Virus record (IMG/VR): IMGVR_UViG_3300029908_000004
Location: 151,292-215,291 of that record
Source: a virus
Reading direction: 5' to 3' (one strand)
Length of the DNA stretch: 64,000 bases
Position numbers and translations under genes: made by a program. The notes under the pieces are model-generated. The model had not been told where the DNA came from and did no database searches. It was given only the letters and a program-made list of their open reading frames with translations. Position 1 is the first letter of the stretch. The number at the start of each line of letters is the position of its first letter. Of the stretch, positions 29,432 to 38,405 are shown in pieces.

Positions 29432-30908
29432 TAGCAGCGATTCAACTCAAACACTATTAATGAATAGATTGAATAGGATAGCCCCAATTCTTAGGGCGTT
29501 AGATTATTCGACTAAGGAGGACTATCAAGCAGCAGTTTACAGCTTGGTAAATAATGTCATAGCCCTGGGCAATAATATGCAACCTATAAAAGCTATGACA
29601 GCCGGTCCAGCTATAGTGGGGGATACTTCTACTAATCTCATTCAATTGAATCAAGACGCACAAGATATATTAAGTGAAATACTAGTGGTAGAGAGTGCAG
29701 CAGCTAGGGTATGTAATTTAGCTGCGGCGAGCCAGAATCAATTACGGCAGTTCATTAGAGAAAAGATATATCAGAGTACAACAGTCAAGTATGTAGAAGA
29801 CTTTGTTAATGCTGATAATACAAACACAACGGCTACAACAGCCAATGTAGATTTCTCTGCTGGAGTTGCTACCTTACCAGTTCTGAATACCACTACAATA
29901 TCTCCAACTATAACAATAGGTTCAAATTCTGTTGGAGTATTAGATTCGTCCTCATCATTAACTAATTTGACAGATGGTAAAGTACAAACATCTATGGTTT
30001 GGAATGGCACAGAATTGGAATTGTTATTAAACTTTCCAAGCTCACAGGTAATAAATAGACTTATATTGACGCTGGATGAATACAATGGAATGAACATAAC
30101 CACGTTAGCTACATCTCCAGACGGTACTTTATATGAGGACGTTCTACTAGATATCAATCAAGACTCTATTCTATTAGACGGAATAACGGGAAAGTATTTA
30201 GGAGAGCTAATATTAGATTTCCCACCAAGACACGCCTCTACATTGCGTATGGTAATAGAGGATACCTCTGGGATGGGGGTTATTGGGTTAAGAAACCTAT
30301 CGATATACCAATTACAATATGGTCCTTCTGCAACATTTGTGGGTAATCGCATGCTTGGACCTGTAGGAACTGTAGAATTTACTACGAATCAACTGACGTG
30401 GTCCCCGATGGTTTCTGTGAGTCATCAAATAAGTTACAATAGTTCTACTTATATCCCAGTTATTCCGGGGGATATTATAACGATTCCAACAGGATACCTA
30501 TGGTATAGAGCTATACTAAATAGGAATACACAAGCATTTAATATGTCTGCTCAGACTGTTAATAGCAATGTTCTAGATCCAGCAAGTTCCGCTAATTATA
30601 CCTTAAGTAACACTACGTATATCCCGTTAGGTAACGGAACTAGTCAGAGAGTATTGACGTTTAGTTCTATTGTCGGACCAGTGCCACTCAGAGAGATACC
30701 ACTACCGAGCACATTACAAGTCAAAATGGGAAATGTGTATCTAACTACCGTACAGTATAATTTTGCAAATCAAATTCTATCTTTTTCTGGACCACAGACT
30801 AATATAGTAGTTAGCTATGTTACAAGTGCTCTTGGAGCCGCTTCTATCTCTGATCTTCAGAGCTATTATACACCTTTGCTATACGAAGCAAGGTTTGAAA
30901 AGGTTTAA
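29424..30908 (+). CDS. Fibre protein with discoidin-like (F5/8C-type) domain
   Basis: A 494-residue protein. The N-terminal ~115 residues are helical. Residues about 165-295 resemble an F5/8 type C fold: a DG.v.T.mvW strand (TDGKVQTSMVW), then INRLILTLDEY, TSPDGTLYEDV and TLRMVIEDTSG, in the order typical of carbohydrate-binding discoidin domains. The C-terminal part is further beta structure. Family-based inference is sugar or surface binding in the fibre. It overlaps the previous gene by 8 bases, which implies coupled translation. Confidence 0.7.
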   Translation: MFNSSDSTQTLLMNRLNRIAPILRALDYSTKEDYQAAVYSLVNNVIALGNNMQPIKAMTAGPAIVGDTSTNLIQLNQDAQDILSEILVVESAAARVCNLAAASQNQLRQFIREKIYQSTTVKYVEDFVNADNTNTTATTANVDFSAGVATLPVLNTTTISPTITIGSNSVGVLDSSSSLTNLTDGKVQTSMVWNGTELELLLNFPSSQVINRLILTLDEYNGMNITTLATSPDGTLYEDVLLDINQDSILLDGITGKYLGELILDFPPRHASTLRMVIEDTSGMGVIGLRNLSIYQLQYGPSATFVGNRMLGPVGTVEFTTNQLTWSPMVSVSHQISYNSSTYIPVIPGDIITIPTGYLWYRAILNRNTQAFNMSAQTVNSNVLDPASSANYTLSNTTYIPLGNGTSQRVLTFSSIVGPVPLREIPLPSTLQVKMGNVYLTTVQYNFANQILSFSGPQTNIVVSYVTSALGAASISDLQSYYTPLLYEARFEKV

Positions 30909-30910
30909 AT

Positions 30911-32584
30911 ATGTCAACCCCATCTATAACCCCGATAAGTTTACCAACGTTTGTATTAGGAGAACAAGCAAGTGCTTCTACTTATCTAGAAGCTCTGCAA
31001 TCGCTGGTAAACCAAGGTACGTTAACACTTAGTGAGTTAGGTAATACTAATACAACCACTTTGATAGATTTAAATCGTAGGATGTCGGCTATAGATGCTC
31101 ATAGACAGCGGGCAAATAGGTTGGATACCTATGGTATTTATGCTAACTTCAGTGTTGGTGACATGTTTTCTGTGGATCAAACACAATCTAGTGCCACAGT
31201 TCGTATAGATTCACAAAGCTCCACACTTAAGCAGAGACCAAACTTCGTAACTGCATCCGTAGCCTCAACAGTATTTTCATCTAATATAGGAACGGTACAA
31301 ACCTTAGATGACACTAATACTTTATGGACTGTAACTACAAGTGGGGCTATACCAACTGGATCTTTTAGCATAACATTAGATAATCCAGTTAATCTTAATG
31401 TAATTGTTGTAGATATATCAGCAATATCTTCTACACCGGTTATGACTGCTAGTGCTTCCTCAGATGGAGTAAATTATACACAGGCTACATCAATAGATTT
31501 AAGTGGTTATACTGTTAGTGCTTGGTTTCCCTCAATGGACGTAAAGTATTTCACCCTCCAGATAACACCAGTAATGGCAGATACCCCAAATGGGTATAGT
31601 TTTACGTTTGGACTGACTAACTTCAATGCTACTGGTATAGAATATTCTTTACAGTCCTTCTTGATGATGAATTCATTGACTTTTATTCCAGAATCATCTC
31701 AAGCAATGCTTATAACAGATACTACCCCTAGAATTTCTTATTATTTGTCATTAACGCCAGAGGGGTCGGCACAAGCACCATTTGTAGAAGTTACTCCGAA
31801 TACCCCTATTCCATTACCGGGGACAAGCGTTATTTCTATACAGAATGTTTCAGATGTATCATTAGAGTACTCTACATTTTTAAATGGGTTATCATTAACA
31901 CCCGGACAGTTTGTCGTCCCAACTATACCTAACGGATTCGCTTATCAAGCTCCTTATGGTGGTGTATTACAAGCTACTGGAGAGCCTAGATGGCCAACTA
32001 CACCCGGTCTTATGATAGTTTCTGGTACAGCAGAATTAACATCATACCCGAATGGGACCTTTATGTCGCGTACTTTATATCCATTAGGAATGATTGTTAG
32101 ACCCTCTGTTGATAATGGATTCGTTTACCAAGTCACATCAGCGGGTACAACAGGTAGCGAGGAACCAAGCTGGCCTACCACTATTGGGGCTACGGTTTCC
32201 TCTTTCGGGGAAGGGCGCCCAGCTATATTCACTTGTGAATACGCTGGCATACTGTGTACAGAACTACCATTAAATACTTATTTAAATACTGTTCACGTAG
32301 TATCTGATGCTACTGGAGAAACTATAGATTTAGCTCCAGGATTAGTTCCTTCTTATGGGGCGCAGCAGAACCTATTAGGAACTTATATTGGCTTAGTCGA
32401 GGGTTCCAGCGGGTGGCAACCTTATATAATTTCTAGTAATCCATTCGCGAACTTCGGTTCCTCTTATACAATAACTTATACTTGTGGCCCAGCAACGATA
32501 ACTGCTGCTCTACAGGTCAAATTTGACACGGAAGACATAGCTTCCAGCCCAGTGTTCTATGGGGCGACTCTCCAAGAGTATTAA
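30911..32584 (+). CDS. Fibre protein with discoidin-like domain and tandem WP repeats
   Basis: A 557-residue protein with the same general layout as its upstream neighbour: helical N-terminus (LNRRMSAIDAHRQRANRLDT), then a discoidin-like part (residues about 110-240), suggesting a paralogue. Residues about 340-445 contain two related repeats, each starting NGF-[AV]-YQ and containing EPRWPTTPG or EPSWPTTIG. This repeat class is found in other phage fibre proteins. Likely host-surface binding. It starts with ATG two bases after the previous stop. Confidence 0.7.
   Translation: MSTPSITPISLPTFVLGEQASASTYLEALQSLVNQGTLTLSELGNTNTTTLIDLNRRMSAIDAHRQRANRLDTYGIYANFSVGDMFSVDQTQSSATVRIDSQSSTLKQRPNFVTASVASTVFSSNIGTVQTLDDTNTLWTVTTSGAIPTGSFSITLDNPVNLNVIVVDISAISSTPVMTASASSDGVNYTQATSIDLSGYTVSAWFPSMDVKYFTLQITPVMADTPNGYSFTFGLTNFNATGIEYSLQSFLMMNSLTFIPESSQAMLITDTTPRISYYLSLTPEGSAQAPFVEVTPNTPIPLPGTSVISIQNVSDVSLEYSTFLNGLSLTPGQFVVPTIPNGFAYQAPYGGVLQATGEPRWPTTPGLMIVSGTAELTSYPNGTFMSRTLYPLGMIVRPSVDNGFVYQVTSAGTTGSEEPSWPTTIGATVSSFGEGRPAIFTCEYAGILCTELPLNTYLNTVHVVSDATGETIDLAPGLVPSYGAQQNLLGTYIGLVEGSSGWQPYIISSNPFANFGSSYTITYTCGPATITAALQVKFDTEDIASSPVFYGATLQEY
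31931..32243 (+). repeat. Two tandem protein-level repeats (WPTT type) in the fibre gene
   Basis: Repeat 1 begins about 31931 and repeat 2 about 32113. They share NGF-x-YQ, then E-P-x-W-P-T-T followed two residues later by G. The DNA copies have diverged, so this is an old duplication visible mainly at the protein level. Confidence 0.6.
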
Positions 32585-32591
32585 ATCTTGG

Positions 32592-32597
32592 TATACT
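32592..32597 (+). promoter_or_regulatory. Candidate -10 element before the coiled-coil fibre gene
   Basis: TATACT with preceding GG and following ATTTAGGA lies in the 28-bp gap before 32613. The arrangement resembles that before 15794. No convincing -35 box is seen, so this could be a phage-specific element or coincidence. Confidence 0.25.
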
Positions 32598-32612
32598 ATT
32601 TAGGAATAGATA

Positions 32613-33776
32613 ATGTCTACATCACCACTAAATCTTGAAACAATTGAGCTTGTGTCCACTCTAAGAACGGCTCCCTTAAATGGGTCTCCCTCTTCACAAG
32701 ATTATAATGATTGTGAAAGAGAGCAATTAACCGATCTGGCGGCGGTAGTATCGTTCTTAAATGATACCGTCCGTGTTTTACTCAATTCTCTACCTAATAC
32801 CGCGATGTTGCCAATTTCGGATCCAGTTGGGGTAGAAGGTAGAACTATCTATTGCGATACTAGTGATACAAGTTCACTATTCTTTTCCAATGGTTCCCCA
32901 CTAAGTATAGCAGACTCATTAAGAGTATTAAATGGTATGTTACAAACGTTTAAGACTACCCTTAGTAATCAAACGGTTCAGTTAGCAGCGCTACAATCTA
33001 GATTGGCTACCACCAACCAGAATGATGTTTCAGCGGTATTAAATAACTTTTCTGGGCAGATAACCTCTATATTAAATACCATACAGAATTTGGAAGCAGA
33101 GATTAATGCCATAGAAGTAGTAGCAGGATTAGGGGCCGGAGGATCAAACGTATTACCAAGAGCCTTAACAGAAGTGCCGTATTCTGCCACCCCAACCTTT
33201 GATTGTTCTCCTTCTAGTGGATTACTCACCTTCCAAATGGCACTAAGTGGTGATGTAACAGCGCCAGTAGTAATTAATCAATCAAGCGCGCAAGTAGTTA
33301 CATTTTTAATAACACAACAAGGTGTAGGAGGACACGCTTTTACTTGGCCCAGTAATGTACATAACGCAGCCGCGATAAGTACAACGCCTGGTTCTACTAC
33401 ATCACAGAGTTTTACTGTAGATGCCACTGGTAATATGTATCCAATATCGCCAAATACACCAGCACCTATTGTACCTACTACAGGTGCTACTACGGTCCCG
33501 TTAAATTCTAATCGTAATATTACTTCTGCAACGAACAGTGTTTTCCTTTGTACTTCTGGTTCAGGTGGGATAACCTTAACACTACCTAGCGCAGTTCCAT
33601 ACGCTTCGTATGTATACTACATTAAAAAGGTTGATACTGGTGTTGGATCAGTAAATATTATTACAACTAGCAGTCAAACGATTGATTCTAATATAGGATA
33701 CAATTTGGTTAACAAAGGTCAGTTTGTACAAGTCGTGAGTGACGGTAGCAACTGGCAAGTAATCGGAGCTAATTAA
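32613..33776 (+). CDS. Short tail fibre with coiled coil and shared C-terminal tip
   Basis: A 387-residue protein. Residues about 100-170 form a probable coiled coil (QTVQLAALQSRLATT; ILNTIQNLEAEINAIE), typical of trimeric fibres. The C-terminal ~100 residues are closely similar to the end of the protein at 38946-39848: both contain YYIKK, V..VNIIT..SQTID and the identical final VQVVSDGSNWQVIGAN. This domain type occurs at fibre tips. It overlaps the next gene by one base (TAATG). Confidence 0.75.
   Translation: MSTSPLNLETIELVSTLRTAPLNGSPSSQDYNDCEREQLTDLAAVVSFLNDTVRVLLNSLPNTAMLPISDPVGVEGRTIYCDTSDTSSLFFSNGSPLSIADSLRVLNGMLQTFKTTLSNQTVQLAALQSRLATTNQNDVSAVLNNFSGQITSILNTIQNLEAEINAIEVVAGLGAGGSNVLPRALTEVPYSATPTFDCSPSSGLLTFQMALSGDVTAPVVINQSSAQVVTFLITQQGVGGHAFTWPSNVHNAAAISTTPGSTTSQSFTVDATGNMYPISPNTPAPIVPTTGATTVPLNSNRNITSATNSVFLCTSGSGGITLTLPSAVPYASYVYYIKKVDTGVGSVNIITTSSQTIDSNIGYNLVNKGQFVQVVSDGSNWQVIGAN
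33490..33773 (+). repeat. Fibre tip domain, copy 1
   Basis: It encodes the C-terminal ~95 residues of the 32613-33776 fibre. A paralogous copy ends the fibre at 39570-39845, with an identical 16-residue C-terminus and matching YYIKK and VNIIT elements. Confidence 0.7.
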
Positions 33777-36700
33777 TGAAAAATCTACTACGCATCGCGA
33801 TATTTACTATATTTGCTAGCCTTACTCTATTAGGTCAGCAAGGTGGTGTGTCTACCCCTATTCGTTATGGCAGCAGTCTACCCACAGGAGCTGCTCAGGG
33901 ATCGTTGTTTAATGTTTCTGGGACTGGGTTATATAAGTGTAATGCTAGTCCTTGTACTACTTCGGCAAACTGGACAAAGTTAGCTGAACTCGATGCAACC
34001 GGTAATTTTAATTCATCGAATATTTCAGGATGGCAACCTTCCGGGCTACTTGCAATGGGCGACTCAACAGCCAAGGGAGCTTACGGCGGGAACAATATCG
34101 ACGATGGAAACGGATTCAATTACTTTCTTGGTTTGCAGACACCCGGCGTAACGAACATCGTTGCTTGGGACGGTTCTATGATGCCCGATGTGGCTCAGTT
34201 ACAACTGTACCCACTAGGTCCATTCGCCTATGGAGCAGCACCACGAATGACCTTGCAAGACGGTTTAAATGATGGTGCTAACTATGGTTCATCAGTGAAC
34301 CAAAAAGCTATCTTTGTAAAATCACATCTTGCCGTTCTATCGCGTGCTTTAATCCCGTTGAGTAATACAGTCCAAGCCACAAATGGAGCGATTGTACAGA
34401 GTGGGACTTGGGTACTGAATACATCTCGCATTGGCACACTAGCTCCGACGCTTGAGTCGAACGCGAACGGGTCCACGCTCACTGTTCCGATCACGACAAC
34501 TGGCGGACCAATATATGTTCAGTATGAACAATTGGATGGAAATAGTGGTCAGGCGACTCTCGCCATAGATGGTATAACAGTTGATACATTAAACAGTGGT
34601 AACCCCGGAACCGCTGGAAATTGTATATGCACACACAACAATGTCTTCGCCCCACCTATTGGAACGAGTGGAGGACCACAATCAGCACCATTGGCAGGGC
34701 GATACCCAGTGTCCGCTGGTTTTCATATTCTTACCTTCACAGTTACTGGAGCGACCGGCTCTGGCATGGGATTCAGTTTTATCGCTGCAGCAACACCCGG
34801 AACAGGTATCGCAGCATCTACCCCAGTTGCAGGCGGGCCACCTAGCCTTTGGGAAGGCGGAGTAACGAGAACAGAGACATATCCATCAGACCCCACCAAT
34901 GTTTATGACGGAATGATTCAGACTGACCTTTCCTTAGTACAGAACGATGGATTGAATGCCTATTATGTATGCGGCCTTGCGGGAGATTACGCGAGCTTCC
35001 CGGCAAGTCCGATCCAGCCGCTTGGGTGTAGCGACGTAGCCAGTTTCTATCTCGACAACGCGTATGTCCCGATCAGCACTACGGCCTACGATGGCGTATC
35101 GGTTCTGACGGTGGTTTCGACGTTGCCGATCCCCGCTGGGGTGTATGTCGGTGACTATCACACGATCTGGGGAACCACGACGCACACAGAACTTTCAAAC
35201 ACCCACTTCTGGAGCGTTAATAGTATCTCTGGTAACACTATAACATTTAGCCAGCCGGGGTTTAACTCAGTCGCGTGGACTACCACAGCAGATGTAGGGT
35301 CTACGTCGAAGCAACACCACGACGACTTCCATCCAAATGGGAACGACCCAACAACGGGCATTACAGGCGGTTACTGGCAGATGTCCTTGGCTTATAACCA
35401 TATGATGAAGTTGCCAGGAGGCAGTGGGTCCGCGAACTCGTCTTCATCTACAACCAGCTCATTAAACTTGAGTCAAGTCACGCCAAGCGCTACGTTTACT
35501 CTGACTCCGACTTCTGGGGTTGTGCTGTCAAACGGCCAACCTCTTATATTTCCGGCGATGACTGGAAATGTTGGACCATTCTGGGTCTTTAATAACGGTT
35601 TAGTAAGTAGTGCGGTTTCCTTTACAGGTGGGGCAGTAGCCAATCCACATCTTTCAGCGTTATTTCCAATCGCACCGGGTACTGGAGTTTCTTTTGTAGT
35701 CAATTCGGGTATTTACTACAACCCAATTGGTGCTTTCAGTGGAACTAGTGGTTCTTCTGCACCGACTTCTCTTGCTCTGAACCAAGTCTCTGATGCAGGC
35801 ACTGTCACTCTATCGTCCACTTCTGGTGCAGTCCTAACGAATGGGAACGCTGTCGTGCTTCCTGCGTTGACTGGCAATCTCGGCCCATTCTGGATTTACA
35901 ACAACAGCTCAACAGGTAGCTCGATCACTGCATCAGGAGGGGCTATACTTGATGCCCACATACCCTCCACACTCTCAGCCCACTCTGGTATCTCGTTGAT
36001 TGTAAACGGAGGCATTTATTGGAATCCAGTTGGGCAATTTAGTCCAATAGCTTCGCCAACCCTTGCAGATTACACAATAAGCAACCCGTGGAGTGCTAAT
36101 CAAACTTTCCAGAGCATCTACGCTGGGCCTGCCGGCGTGGCTACCAGCGGAGCAAATATAAACAGTTACTACCTGGGCCTGTGCGGATCGGGCTGGAATG
36201 GGTCGGCGGCGGCAAATTTCTGTGGCTACCTCCAAGGCGCAATGGGCACCGGAACGAATCCGGCATTTACCTATAACTTCATGTCCGTGCCGGGTGCTGC
36301 GGCATCTTACATGAACATGTCCAGCTTAACGTCGAAGGGGTTGACACTTCCGCCCAGTACCTTTACGACAAACGGAAGCGCCAACGCTGCGCAAAACACA
36401 CTAGGCCTGAATAACGGCGCTGGAATCACAGTGGCTAACAATCCCAGTTATCCATACGGTACTAGCTTTGCTTGTAACACAGCGACAAGTAGTGCAGTAG
36501 GATGTTCGATGCTTGGTGCATCGGGTGGCTCGGAAGGGTACTTAGGTCTTCCGGCTGCGAATAATTATTATCTTTCGTCTACTACTGCCGGTGTGAGATC
36601 ATGGGTCGCGCCTGCGGTTTATACACTTCCAACACAATATACTATAGAACCATGCTCAGTAGGATTATGGAATGGTGGGGCTGCGATTACAGCCGGCACA

Positions 36701-36979
36701 TATAATTTACCAGCGCGATGTCTTAATGTCTACGGGGTAACGTACACAGCTACAGCCGTTAAATGCTACTCGGATAACAACGGTTCTTCGACTGGAAACG
36801 TAGCGGACAATAGCGCTAATGCCTTATTGACTGGGGCAGTCACAGCAACAAATTCATGGGCAAGTGGTACGGTGAGCGGAACTCATTACACCATTGCATC
36901 GAACGCTTGGACAAACTGGACCTTTGTGGCAGATGGAATTAGTACGGTACTCCGTTGCACAATGACAACAACGAGATAG
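33776..36979 (+). CDS. Secreted-type fibre-locus protein with SGNH hydrolase domain
   Basis: A 1067-residue protein beginning with a Sec-type signal peptide (KNLLRIAIFTIFASLTLLG, residues 2-20). A GDSL/SGNH hydrolase follows: GDST with nucleophile S97 and the D-x-x-H pair D516/H519 in HHDDFHPNG. A sugar-binding-like beta insert lies between them. Family members are esterases, often deacetylating polysaccharides. Residues about 560-760 hold two ~100-residue repeats (GVVLSNGQ...GPFWVFNN and GAVLTNGN...GPFWIYNN). DNA from about 34030 to 36650 is richer in GC than its surroundings, which suggests acquisition. It may be a capsule-degrading virion enzyme, or a protein exported from the infected cell. 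Confidence 0.75.
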   Translation: MKNLLRIAIFTIFASLTLLGQQGGVSTPIRYGSSLPTGAAQGSLFNVSGTGLYKCNASPCTTSANWTKLAELDATGNFNSSNISGWQPSGLLAMGDSTAKGAYGGNNIDDGNGFNYFLGLQTPGVTNIVAWDGSMMPDVAQLQLYPLGPFAYGAAPRMTLQDGLNDGANYGSSVNQKAIFVKSHLAVLSRALIPLSNTVQATNGAIVQSGTWVLNTSRIGTLAPTLESNANGSTLTVPITTTGGPIYVQYEQLDGNSGQATLAIDGITVDTLNSGNPGTAGNCICTHNNVFAPPIGTSGGPQSAPLAGRYPVSAGFHILTFTVTGATGSGMGFSFIAAATPGTGIAASTPVAGGPPSLWEGGVTRTETYPSDPTNVYDGMIQTDLSLVQNDGLNAYYVCGLAGDYASFPASPIQPLGCSDVASFYLDNAYVPISTTAYDGVSVLTVVSTLPIPAGVYVGDYHTIWGTTTHTELSNTHFWSVNSISGNTITFSQPGFNSVAWTTTADVGSTSKQHHDDFHPNGNDPTTGITGGYWQMSLAYNHMMKLPGGSGSANSSSSTTSSLNLSQVTPSATFTLTPTSGVVLSNGQPLIFPAMTGNVGPFWVFNNGLVSSAVSFTGGAVANPHLSALFPIAPGTGVSFVVNSGIYYNPIGAFSGTSGSSAPTSLALNQVSDAGTVTLSSTSGAVLTNGNAVVLPALTGNLGPFWIYNNSSTGSSITASGGAILDAHIPSTLSAHSGISLIVNGGIYWNPVGQFSPIASPTLADYTISNPWSANQTFQSIYAGPAGVATSGANINSYYLGLCGSGWNGSAAANFCGYLQGAMGTGTNPAFTYNFMSVPGAAASYMNMSSLTSKGLTLPPSTFTTNGSANAAQNTLGLNNGAGITVANNPSYPYGTSFACNTATSSAVGCSMLGASGGSEGYLGLPAANNYYLSSTTAGVRSWVAPAVYTLPTQYTIEPCSVGLWNGGAAITAGTYNLPARCLNVYGVTYTATAVKCYSDNNGSSTGNVADNSANALLTGAVTATNSWASGTVSGTHYTIASNAWTNWTFVADGISTVLRCTMTTTR
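35458..36045 (+). repeat. Tandem ~100-residue repeats inside the SGNH protein
   Basis: Copy 1 starts near 35458 (SLNLSQV) and copy 2 near 35770 (SLALNQV). They share SGVVLSNG/SGAVLTNG, GNVGPFWVFNN/GNLGPFWIYNN and IYYNPIGAFS/IYWNPVGQFS at matching spacing. The DNA is diverged, so they are best seen in translation. Confidence 0.75.
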
Positions 36980-36986
36980 GAGATTT

Positions 36987-37958
36987 ATGAAACAACTACT
37001 CTTAATTTGTATAATACTATGTGCTGGAGCTCTTCATGCGGCGACTTGGTATGCGGATAGTGGGACAGCCAATGCTAGCGCAATTACGTGGCACGCCACT
37101 TCCGGAGGAAACTGCGTCACTGGGAGTGGAGCAACGCTGGCTTGGGGCAGTGGTACGAGCACGGATGTCTTCGACTCCAACGGCTGTTCTGCTATCGCCA
37201 TCACCACCGAACCGGGGTCAGGCTGGAGCGGAGCCAGCGCTGGAGTATGTGGCACTGGGGGCACTACTCCAACCATTCAGACGAACACGACGAATGGTGG
37301 TGGATTCACTTATGCAACTGCAACCAATATCATTACACATATGAACGTCACAGCCACTAAATCACCAGCGCTAGTTGTGTCAGGAACCAGTGGTGGTGGA
37401 ACTATATGCGGTTATATCACTGGAGGCAGTGTAGCTTCCGCTTATGGTGTATCTACCACTCATGGAACGGTGGCTCTATATATTATTGGTGGTATAACAG
37501 GTGGGACAACATCGTCAACTTATGGGTATTACAGTGTGTCTGGAAATGGTCTTACAACCATAATTGGCAACGTGACCGCAGGTAGCGGAAGTGGATCATC
37601 CTATGGTATGAATCTTGTGGGGACCGGGGCAACTACTATTATTGGCAACTGCATAGGTTCAAATACAACTGCAGCTACAGGATGTAATACTGGTACTTCC
37701 ACTATTACACTCACAGGCTCATTGATTAATGGATTAAAAGGACTGGGTGCACTGACTCCAGTTCTATTTACCCCTTCAGCTACTAGTTACATTCTCTATC
37801 CGAAGGATGCTAGTTATACGCTTGGGGTTGTAAATAGCCATGCTACGGTGGTGCCAGCTGATCCGGGTGCTGCTAACGTTCGAAGTGGAACCGTTTATGG
37901 ACCGTTCACTGGTACAATGAGTAGTACTGGTGCTGTTAGTTCCGAGAGTAGTTGGTAA
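36987..37958 (+). CDS. Secreted-type Gly/Thr-rich beta-repeat protein
   Basis: A 323-residue protein with an AGGAG ribosome site. It has a clear signal peptide (KQLLLICIILCAGALHA, probable cleavage after AHA near residue 18). The mature part is low-complexity Gly/Thr/Ser with recurring TTIIGN and YGxxxVxGxG elements, suggesting a beta-helix or solenoid like passenger or adhesin proteins. It immediately follows the other signal-peptide gene. The function is unknown. A fibre segment or an exported surface protein are both possible. Confidence 0.65.
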   Translation: MKQLLLICIILCAGALHAATWYADSGTANASAITWHATSGGNCVTGSGATLAWGSGTSTDVFDSNGCSAIAITTEPGSGWSGASAGVCGTGGTTPTIQTNTTNGGGFTYATATNIITHMNVTATKSPALVVSGTSGGGTICGYITGGSVASAYGVSTTHGTVALYIIGGITGGTTSSTYGYYSVSGNGLTTIIGNVTAGSGSGSSYGMNLVGTGATTIIGNCIGSNTTAATGCNTGTSTITLTGSLINGLKGLGALTPVLFTPSATSYILYPKDASYTLGVVNSHATVVPADPGAANVRSGTVYGPFTGTMSSTGAVSSESSW

Positions 37959-37986
37959 TTAATGTATAAATTATATAAAGAGGGCT

Positions 37987-38403
37987 ATGGGAAGAATTAG
38001 AAAGCCGAAGATAAGACGTCCTCCACGCAAATCTATACCATATAGCGCGATACGTAAAGCTAATCGGCGAAGACCTAGAAGTAGTTTAGAAATCACAGTA
38101 GGTGGGTGGTTAAAAGAGGAAGAAATCCCATTTGTGCGAGAGAAAGCAATAGGAAGATGCCACGTAGATGTTTTCCTACCTCCACGCACTATAGTAGAAT
38201 TAAATGGTTGTTATTGGCACGGCTGTATGATTTGTAATAAGGAGCCAACCCAAAATCAGAAAATAGCACAGATAAAAGATGGTCGACGATACGCCTATTT
38301 CAGGAATCGTGGCTATGATCTAATAGTTATTTGGGAATGTGAAGTAAAGAAAGAGCCTAATAGAGTAAGAGCTATGCTAAAAACTCTAGCTAATCAAGGA
38401 TAA
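37987..38403 (+). CDS. Vsr-like endonuclease (very short patch repair fold)
   Basis: A 138-residue basic protein with Vsr/DUF559-like motifs: VDVFLPPR (D61), IVELNGCYWHGC (residues 69-80, equivalent to the family's THGCFWHHH region), then DGRRYAYFRNRGYDLIVIWE. Vsr enzymes nick DNA at mismatches; free-standing phage relatives often behave as homing endonucleases. Its isolated position among fibre genes favours a homing role. The usual histidine cluster is reduced to one His. The family is clear; the activity is inferred. Confidence 0.82.
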   Translation: MGRIRKPKIRRPPRKSIPYSAIRKANRRRPRSSLEITVGGWLKEEEIPFVREKAIGRCHVDVFLPPRTIVELNGCYWHGCMICNKEPTQNQKIAQIKDGRRYAYFRNRGYDLIVIWECEVKKEPNRVRAMLKTLANQG

Positions 38404-38405
38404 AT

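Noticed and set aside
37021-37360. Alternative + and - strand frames in the signal-peptide and SGNH region (also 34030-36235)
   Set aside because: GC-richer DNA gives long chance frames. They lack ribosome sites and protein-like composition, and they lie inside a coherent longer gene.
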